NCBI GenBank assembly: GCA_028386065.3
Contig: JAKUCV010000199.1
Span: 4,526 to 68,525, forward strand
Direction of reading: 5' to 3'
Length of the DNA: 64,000 nt
DNA from: Turnera subulata
Taxonomy: Eukaryota > Streptophyta > Magnoliopsida > Malpighiales > Passifloraceae
Positions 56,686 through 64,000 of the stretch are shown here, one piece after another. The notes beneath the pieces are model-generated. The model made no database searches. It saw only the letters and a program-made list of their open reading frames with translations, and had not been told where the DNA came from. The translations under genes and the position numbers were made by a program. Positions within the stretch are counted from its first letter, which is position 1, and every line of letters begins with the position of its first letter.

Positions 56686-57260
56686 AATGTCTCGGTCTTG
56701 ATATCTCTGTGCCCTTTTTCTTACAGATATGCAGGAGTGTTTCCTTGTTTCTTTTCTCTTGTTCCAGATTATTACGTTGTGTGGAAAACTGGGGAATGTA
56801 AGTAAATAGTGTTGTTCGAGTAGAAAGATGGAAAATGCATGCGGCATGCACTGCACTTTTTCCCTTCATTGTTGCCTTCATTGTGTAATGTCAGGCACAG
56901 CTCATACTCCCAGTACCACCCCCAGCAAACAACACACAATCAGTATTAAAGAAAAACCCAACCCGCATTTCTTTTAACAGAAAAAAAAAAAGCAAAGAAA
57001 AGATCCATTTGGGGGTGTGCGTGGCATTATTAATTACCTCCCGAGGTGGTTGCGCATAAATAAGGTTCCTTGGCGAGGTATATGGGCTCCAGGGCCTGCC
57101 TGCGGAGGCGCTTGTATTTGTATGGCCTCGTTCTGGGTGGAGGCGGTGCCTCCACTGCTTGGCTTTGAACCCCAATCTCTGTACATGTTTCTCCTCTCGC
57201 TTTATGTCTCTGTGCGTAACTGTGTACGTTGGAAAGTCTTACTGTCGGGACTCTCCCATG
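56686..57260. other. PIP5K 3' UTR and intergenic region
   Basis: The first ~200 bp are probably 3' UTR. Beyond that no gene is recognisable. 57253-57260 (CTCCCATG) is the probable left target copy of the next hAT-like element. Confidence 0.5.
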
Positions 57261-57814
57261 TTAAATCTGGCAATTTGTGTTATGTCGGGTTCGTGTCGGA
57301 ATGAACAGGTAAACGAGTTTCAATTCTTCAACCCCGACCCGACTCATTTAATAATCGTGTCGTGTCGCGTCCAACCCGTTTATTATCGTGTCAAGTTCGG
57401 GTTGACCCACGGGTTACCTATTAAGTCTAACTAGCCAAAAAAATTACTTTGAAAATTTTCTATTTTGCACAAGTCGTATTTTTTAAGCAATAGGCATATA
57501 ATTAGATTTTCTTATATATTAAATAAAATTATAAATTGTAAAATTATAATATAATAATATTTTAAAGCATGTATAGAAATATTTTTGGATAATTTTAGTA
57601 ACTTTGGCATAAAATATTAAATAAGTCTTAGTAAAATATCTATACTCTAAATATAATTGGGTCATAAACAGGTACCAATCGGGTTGGCGGGTCAACCCGC
57701 GACCTCACCTGCTAATTTTCTTGTCGTGACGGGTTGAAAATCTCTGACCTATACCTGCTAATTTCATGTCGGATTCGTGTTGGTTGTCGTGTCAATACCC
57801 GTTTTGCCAGGTCT

Positions 57815-58771
57815 TGATACGGCAACAATCCTAAAACTAAGCTAGAATCACCTCCGAATCAATGTTTGTCCCAGACTCCAAATTCAATCAACCGGGATAG
57901 AACTCTTCACCACCAAAACAGCAAGGAATTGGTAACAAAGAGTATGAAAGAATTGAAATAACGCCACAAGTAAAAACTTACTTGATAAGTTGAATTCAAT
58001 CCTTGAAGTAAAAACTGGAAGAATCACTCTCTTCCCAAGAGAAGCATTCAGCTTTCTTATAAACACTCAAATCATCATGTATAATCTGATTTCAAACTTG
58101 GTACATGGTTGGCTTTTATAGAAACCAAAAAGCAAAGGATTGAATTTTAAATACAAGCACTAAACAAGCACTATTCATCTTTTGTTTTCTTTAATGCACA
58201 CCAACCACACTAACACCAACCACACCAACAAACCAAATGATGAAAGAGCACTCAATCAAGATAGTGGGAACCTCCAGCTCCAAAGTGGATTTTCCAGCCC
58301 GAAAATGAACAGTAACACCGGAAGTGAATAGTAATTTCCGGCAGTGGATAGTAATTTCCGTCGTGAATAGTAATTCCCGGCGTGAACAGTGACCGAATAG
58401 TAAAATGCCTATTGTGACTAGAATCTTCCAGAATGCTCACACACTTGGGGATCTCTTGAAAGTCCTCTCCAAGCTTGATCTTTGTGTCCTCTTGAAGTTC
58501 TTGTGAAATTACTGCTTGTACGAAAAATTGAAGTTGCGCTTTGAACTTGTTAGCGCGTGTATAGTGAGTTGCACCATTACGTGAATAGTGAACTGAAAGT
58601 GAATAGTTCCGGACTCCTTTTAATGTGCTCACACATTTAAATGTCTCCTTAAGCTCCAATTGCATCTTGAGCTTGTTAGCACGTGCTTGTGTAATCGGCC
58701 CCAATGGCATCCACAACTCGCCTTTAACATTGACGTCTTCTCCTTGGTGTTTAGTTCCTTGATTTGCATCA
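57815..58771 (-). repeat. 3' LTR of Ty3-type element 2
   Basis: 957 bp, the same length as the 5' LTR of element 1. It contains the coding tail (58716-58252), the tandem GTGAATAGTAATTTCCG units (58310-58395) and TTTATAGAA in the TATA position (minus: TTCTATAAA). Confidence 0.88.
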
Positions 58772-58782
58772 TTCCCTCCTTC

Positions 58783-60573
58783 CTAAAAAAGATTCGTCCT
58801 CGAATCAAAACCTACAAAATCAAAAAGAGTTACATTAGGAACGATGATTGCCATACTAACTCCATACTTACCTAGTGAATCCACCGTGTAGGCACTGTCA
58901 TTGACCCTTTCAAAGTCACAGAGTAACCAATCCCATACTCCTGGATCGAATGGCATTTTGTTGCTCCCGGAATCAGCTCGTGCATTCCTCTTAAAAAATA
59001 AGAGTAAAACAAATAACCAGAAAACAAGTGGTAAACCACTACTAGCTTGAAAACAAGCAAGAATTAGCAATTTATTCATCAATTTTCTCTGTGCCACACG
59101 CATACAATAATCCAAGAACTTAGGGCCTCTATGAAACATGAATATCCTAGGAATACCGTGCAACTACAATGTGCAATAGAACGTAACTTCATCATATATG
59201 GCATCCTTTAAGATCTCGACAGGCTCAGCATGCAAAACATCAAAACGTAAGACGAACATAACATATGCTACACTCAATCTGAAATAAACACATGCATCAA
59301 CACGTACTACATCCAATAACAAGTAACAACTCGCAGTCTCATGCAACAATATGCAGTAACTAAATGCGAATAATCCATGCAATGTGAGGACTACATATCT
59401 AATAACCAACTTCACATTTTGCAAACAGATCACATGTAAAACATCAATAAATGAATGACCTGCAATAAAATTCATAATTCTATGGATCTTGTAAATAACA
59501 TGTGTAATATCCCTAGATTCATGAAAATCAATATGTAATTGTCCAACTTCATGTAATGCAAATGGAAAACATGCATCAAAGAATGCTATTGGAACATGTG
59601 CATCACATATGGTGAAATCAATAGATATTGCGAGAACCACACGCATATTACTACCAGAAATCAAGCATTCAATAAGACACTCAACACGAATTAGTTTGCA
59701 AGTTTTAAAACATATAATACCAAACTGAATGCAAACTATAAGAAACAACTCATGACATGCAATCAAAAATTCTACGTTAGCAAACCTAACTAATGCATAT
59801 ACGCATTTATCAAGCAAGTTAATTAAACACACTTGCATACAAACACTATAAAATTGAACCAACATAGTCATGCATTCATTAGACAAAAGAAATCGATACT
59901 TTACTTATGATTGTTCATCTCGGCAATCCACACTCATTTGCCACTTCCCATTCATCTTTGGCAATAGACTACGCATTCCAAGCTTGTGATTGAATTGATG
60001 CTCAACTCCCTTAAACAGCGTCAATTCTCCTCCTGGATCAATCAACTTGCAACAAGCATTAGTTCGTTCCACAAAAATAGGCATAACAAGTAACTTATAT
60101 GGATCATAATCAATAGAACAACAATATAAATCACTCATCATGTTGTCCAATTTAGGCATTAAAGTCATAGAATAGGAACTTAAAACCTGGTGATCCCTTT
60201 TGATTGTAATTGGCTCCCCATGTGTGGACTCAATTTCTCCAAGGGTCTTCAATTCCTTATGGAAAGCATCCCCCAATATCTGCAAAGAAACAACAAAACT
60301 AGAAAAATAAGGGTTAAGGTTATATCCCTTAAGATAAGCATCATAATACAAGAGTACAAACATGCCTTTCTTTTCTTTACAAACAACCCTCATATTACTC
60401 TTTTTCGCATATAGATTTTGTTTCTCTTTTCTCTCTATTTTTGTCTCAACAATATCGACTTTTTCACCCATTTCACATCTCTCATAGTCGACTTTTTCCT
60501 CTCTCTTTTCTTTTATTTTCAGCTCTCCTTTTACAAGACTCTCTTCCTCTCTCTCTTTCTCACTTTTTTTCAA
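58783..60573 (-). pseudogene. Long second reading frame of unknown function, two stops
   Basis: One frame of 597 codons is interrupted only by TAA (59907-59905) and TAG (59166-59164). Part 1 (223 codons) is a Lys/Glu-rich head, then SLQILGDAF, STHGEPITIKRDHQVL, LMPKLDNMM and CKLIDPGGE, modules also seen at 950-1313 and 3640-3850. Part 2 (240 codons) is hydrophobic and Cys/His-rich, has no family I recognise, and is absent from the copies at the window start. Part 3 contains an apparent membrane stretch (LPLVFWLFVLLLFF) and ends FVGFDSRTNLF before the polypurine tract. It occupies the place where pol would be. Confidence 0.5.
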
Positions 60574-61503
60574 GGCTCTCAGCCTTCTTCTCTACTTCAC
60601 CAGATTGTTGCAATTCGGGTGGAAGCTTCTCGTTCAAATTCTGCAATTCGACCTTCTCCTTAATCTCACAAGTAGTTTGAGCCTTTTCAGCCTGAATTTT
60701 AAGCTTGGCTTTCCTTTCAATCTCAGTTTTCTTTTTAGCTTTGGCTTTCCTCTTCAATTCTTCCTCCCATCTAATCTTCTGGTAAATCTGATGCGACCAT
60801 TCTTGGCGTGCAAGAATAGACTCCTTTTCCTTTAGCCTTTTATCTTGTCGAATCCCTCTTCCACCATGCTCCACGCGGTGCCACCCTTCTTCTTCTTTAT
60901 CGTAAAAGTCGTCCACATAGTCATCATAATGTACTGAAATTGGCTCTTGTCTCCTAGTCAGAAATTTTTGCTGTTGCTCCTTTAAATAATGACTAGGCGC
61001 ATATCTTTTCTTCATAATCCTCTTCAATTCAGCCCATGTACTAATAGGCTCTTCTCCATACCTTCTTTGATTAAAACAAATTGATGCCACCAAATACGTG
61101 CATTATCACTAAATTCTGCAACAACTAGTTTTAGTTTACTTTCTTCGGAGTAGTGATGATAGTCAAAGAGCTTCTCCACTCTCTTCTCCCATTCCAAGTA
61201 TGCTTCAGGATCATCCTTGCCATAGAAAGGCAGAATTTTCAATTGGATGCTTCCAACATCCCTATCACCATGATTTGCTCCTTCTCTCCTATCAAAGCTT
61301 GGATTTCTATATGTTTTTTTATTACGTCCTCCTCTTTCTCCAAATCTATCATGTCCCCATACTCCATTAAACTCATCTTCATCATAGCTATAGTGCATAG
61401 GAGTTGATTTCTTGGCTTCCATCCTGAAACCTCCTTTACCACATCTAAAATATTCCATGATATCAACCTGCAAAAACTTGTTAGTAGAAAAAACCTCACA
61501 CAC
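60560..61503 (-). pseudogene. gag: Gag of Ty3-type element 2, one frameshift
   Basis: Frame one (61503-61024) gives MEYFRC, GSIQLKILPFYGKDD, EKLFDYHHYSEE and ARIWWHQFVL, then derails. Frame two (from about 61080) continues RRYGEEPISTWAELKRIMKK, LKEQQQKFL, VHYDDYVDDFYDKEEEGWH and a long Lys/Glu/Arg-rich helical tail. Compared with the gap-interrupted copy at 40678, a small indel near 61070 causes the break. No CCHC knuckle is seen. Gag particles could not be made from this copy as it stands. Confidence 0.8.
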
Positions 61504-61959
61504 TCCCTCACGTGTTTACACTCGTAACAGAATGTGTTCACTCGTGTTTCACTCAAATTCGACTTTTCTTCTCAAAATTTAGTGCACACACTCAGCCTTT
61601 TACCACTCAAGATTCTATCACAGTTTTACTTTTTCGGATCAATCACAACCAACCAAGTAAATAGAAACTTGCAACGAAAATTTCAACAAAAAGCAGAGGA
61701 ACAACCTACAATGAAGATTTAGACACAAATTCTAGAGGCAACAATCAATTCCAGCAAAGAAAGATAAGCACACACAAAGAAGAACAATATTGTATGTGAC
61801 GATTCTTGTATCAATTGAGCAATAAGAAATAAGAATTACTCAATAAGGAAAGCTAAAAGAAATTTAGACAGCAAGATAATAAGAATGCAAGGAAGAAATC
61901 CACAACTAGGTAATCAATAATTCAACTTACGAAGATCAGCTATAACACTTTCTTTCTCT

Positions 61960-62135
61960 TTTCCTTTTTTTTTCCTTTTTTTTTCACTTCGTGAACAGTA
62001 ATCAATTTTTTTACCTTTTACTTTTACTGTTTTGACGTGAACAGTAAAAAAGGTGTGAACAGTAAAAACGTGAATAGTACGAGAACAGTGATGAACAGTA
62101 CGTGAAATGAACAGTACCGAATAGTAATGAACAGT
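61960..62135 (-). repeat. TACTGTTCAC-motif cluster in the Ty3 leader
   Basis: The plus strand shows GTGAACAGTA, ATGAACAGTA, GTGAATAGTA or similar about ten times within 140 bp. The same motif on the plus strand fills 39830-39970 in element 1 and forms tandem units in LTRs a, b and c. Confidence 0.75.
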
Positions 62136-62221
62136 ACCCGACAACAAAAAAACTTGGAATTGAAAGAGCAGAAAAATAAAGATACGTAGTTGAATTGATA
62201 CCTAGGCTCCGCTACCAAAGA

Positions 62222-63158
62222 TGATACGGCAACAATCCTAGAACTAAGCTAGAATCACCTCCGAATCAATGTTTGTCCCAGACCCCAAATTCAATCAACC
62301 GAGATAGAACTCTTCACCACCAAAACAGCAAGGAATTGGTAACAAAGAGTATGAAAGAATTGAAATAACGCCACAAGTAAAAACTTACTTGATAAGTTGA
62401 ATTCAATCCTTGAAGTAAAAACTGGAAGAATCACTCTCTTCCCAAGAGAAGCATTCAACTTTCTTATAAACACTCAAATCATCATGTATAATCTGATTTC
62501 AAACTTGGTACATGGTTGGCTTTTATAGAAACTAAAAAGCAAAGGATTGAATTTTAAATACAAGCACTAAACAAGCACTAATCATCTTTTGTTTTTTTTA
62601 ATGCACACCAACCACACTAACACCAACCACACCAATAAACCAAATGATGAAAGAGCACTCAATCAAGATAGTGGGAACCTCCAGCTCCAAAGTGGATTTT
62701 CCAGCCCGAAAACGAACAGTAACACTGGAAGTGAATAGTAATTTCCGTCGTGAATAGTAATTCCCGGTGTGAACAGTGACCGAACAGTAAAATGCCTATT
62801 GTGACTAGAATCTTCCAGAATGCTCACACACTTGGGGTTCTCTTTAAAGTCCTCTCCAAGCTTGATCTTTGTGTCCTCTTGAAGTTCTTGTGAAATTACT
62901 GCTTGTACGAAAACTTGAAGTTGCGCTTTGAACTTGTTAGCGCGTGTATAGTGAGTTGCACCATTATGTGAATAGTGAACTGAAAGTGAATAGTTCCGGA
63001 CTCCTTTTAATGTGCTCACACATTTAAATGTCTCCTTAAGCTCCAATTGCATCTTGAGCTTGTTAGCACGCGCTTGTGTAATCGGCCCCAATGGCATCCG
63101 CAACTCGCCTTTAACATTGACGTCTTCTCCTTGGTGTTTAGTTCCTTGATTTGCATCA
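62222..63158 (-). repeat. 5' LTR of Ty3-type element 2
   Basis: 937 bp. One fewer AGTAATTTCCG unit than the 3' LTR. The coding tail (63103-62663) is still open. Outside it lies the GGTCT duplication and then the last base of the hAT-like element. Confidence 0.88.
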
Positions 63159-63164
63159 GGTCTA

Positions 63165-64000
63165 CTCCCCCGTAATACGATTTGTGAGCTCTTTTTATGG
63201 GTTAAATGACAAATTTTGTCCCTACATGTTAATTTCAGTGTTGTTGTCCTTGTTTTTTTTGAAAATCATCATTGTTATGTATAATTTACCTTCCGTCACC
63301 GGTATACCTCTTGAGATGGACACGTGGCCGGTATAGGCCCACTAATAGCTAAATTCTTTAATATTTTTTTTTATTTTTCTATTGCATCTTTGTGGACGAT
63401 TGATGTATCTCTTTTCCATTTAGTTTTATCTTTTTTTTTCCTCCTGCATTGTCTAATTTTATTTTATTTTTTAATTTTTCTTTGCTTTTTTAAGCACTTT
63501 CTTTTTCTTCTTTCTTCTCTTTTTTTCCATTCATATGCCTCTTTTCTTGGCTGCTTTGCTTTTGAAGCGCCAACACCCAGGCTCACGGTGGTGAAAACAA
63601 CAATATCATCACTCTGACTGCTACTTAGATCGGCAAATAAACAATGAATTTCACTACCATATGACCTTGAGTGGCCAGCTCCCCTGTAGAAGATAAAGAA
63701 TTACTTACAACAAAGAAAATTTTATTATTCAATTTGAAATTTCACACAGAATATACTAGGCGACACGTTGGTGCCCCTCACGGTAGCCACACCCTTGGTG
63801 TTTCTCACAACTAATATCTTGATACGTTGATAAATAAAAGTCTAACATACTTATTTATGGAGACTCTTACTTAGTAGACAAGACATAACTCCTAAATTGA
63901 ATCGGACTTGCACTTTTAAAACCCAATAAAGTAAACACTCCTAAACCCAATAAAATTAAGTTTAGTTTAATACCCAACAATATCTCCCTTAAACTAAGCT
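63165..64000. other. Unassigned right edge
   Basis: T-rich sequence with no recognisable protein. 63165-63172 is the probable right target copy of the hAT-like element. The last 100 bp (CAACAATATCTCCCTTAAAC) resemble a minus-strand polypurine/LTR border, but too little is present to decide. Confidence 0.4.

Larger units (their letters stand above)
57815..63158 (-). mobile_element. Complete gag-only Ty3-type element 2
   Basis: The 5' LTR is at 62222-63158 (937 bp) and the 3' LTR at 57815-58771 (957 bp). The target duplication GGTCT lies at 57810-57814 and 63159-63163. On the minus strand TTTGGTAGCGGAGCC follows the 5' LTR, and a polypurine tract AGGAAGGAGGGAA abuts the 3' LTR. LTRs differ by one GGCAGTGGATAGTAATTTCC-type unit (about 20 bp) plus scattered bases. 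The 3.45-kb interior has gag (61503-60560, one frameshift) and a second long frame (60573-58783, two stops) but no protease, RT or integrase. This fits the TR-GAG type of non-autonomous plant element. Confidence 0.9.
57262..63164. mobile_element. hAT-like element split by a Ty3 insertion
   Basis: The left end TAAATCTGGCAA (57262) and the right end TTGCCAGGTCTA pair as imperfect inverted repeats of the same family as 16260-17839. The right end is cut after GGTCT (57814) by the Ty3 element and its last base lies at 63164. Subterminal CGTGTCG repeats are the same as in the first hAT. Flanks CTCCCATG and CTCCCCCG agree at 6 of 8 positions, an eroded target duplication. Without the insert the element is about 560 bp and codes for nothing. 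Confidence 0.7.

Noticed and set aside
60560..60573. Programmed frameshift at the A7 run between gag and the second frame
   Set aside because: The second frame is at +1 relative to gag, which the A7 run would not give by simple -1 slippage, and gag is already frameshifted upstream; not enough copies to decide.

Overview
The window is nuclear DNA from a flowering plant, almost certainly a eudicot. It is AT-rich, has intron-containing genes with plant-type exon structure, is dominated by plant LTR-retrotransposon lineages, and carries a plastid psbH copy inserted in nuclear repeats. I could not fix a species from sequence alone. No CRISPR array, tRNA gene or bacterial operon is present; one 5S rRNA-derived segment lies inside a retrotransposon LTR.

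Only two host genes are well supported. One is a class I cytoplasmic poly(A)-binding protein on the minus strand (CDS 26422 to 20977, ten exons, 637 codons plus stop: four RRMs, a proline-rich linker and a C-terminal MLLE domain). The other is a MORN-repeat phosphatidylinositol-4-phosphate 5-kinase on the plus strand (CDS 50995 to 56685, eight coding exons, 827 codons plus stop), which looks like the PIP5K9 type. Both exon models close with consistent phases. The remaining ORFs are mostly retroelement debris.

Layout. 1-18654: shattered Ty3-type LTR elements, including three LTRs in tandem (1314-5673), a Tat/Ogre-type LTR (9308-11114), inverted LTRs and a mini element (14296-18654) that hosts a hAT transposon with a perfect 8-bp target duplication. 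18655-20104: a Copia LTR and a hAT-like MITE. 20977-26422: the PABP gene. 28501-34904: a Copia element with two identical 210-bp LTRs and 5-bp target duplications but a dead interior. 35523-38530: a SIRE-like Copia 3' end containing a Cassandra-type TRIM (36257-37250). About 38600-49348: a second, older member of the same Copia family, interrupted by a gag-only Ty3 element (38795-42745, contains an assembly gap) and by a 2.3-kb block with the plastid psbH copy. 50995-56685: the kinase gene. 57262-63172: a hAT-like element split by a complete gag-only Ty3 element (57815-63158).

The most unusual material is in the Copia family at 28.5-34.9 kb and 38.6-49.3 kb. Both copies carry, antisense to the element, an ORF that ends in a LINE-endonuclease-like segment. 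Their interiors are also studded with short hairpins whose arms differ but whose loop core (TTC plus a purine/pyrimidine pair and G) stays constant. In addition, the Ty3 elements lacking pol keep a gag, a long extra reading frame of unknown function, a coding tail inside the LTR, and a variant primer-binding site that they share with the TRIM. This suggests a community of non-autonomous elements dependent on the same helpers.
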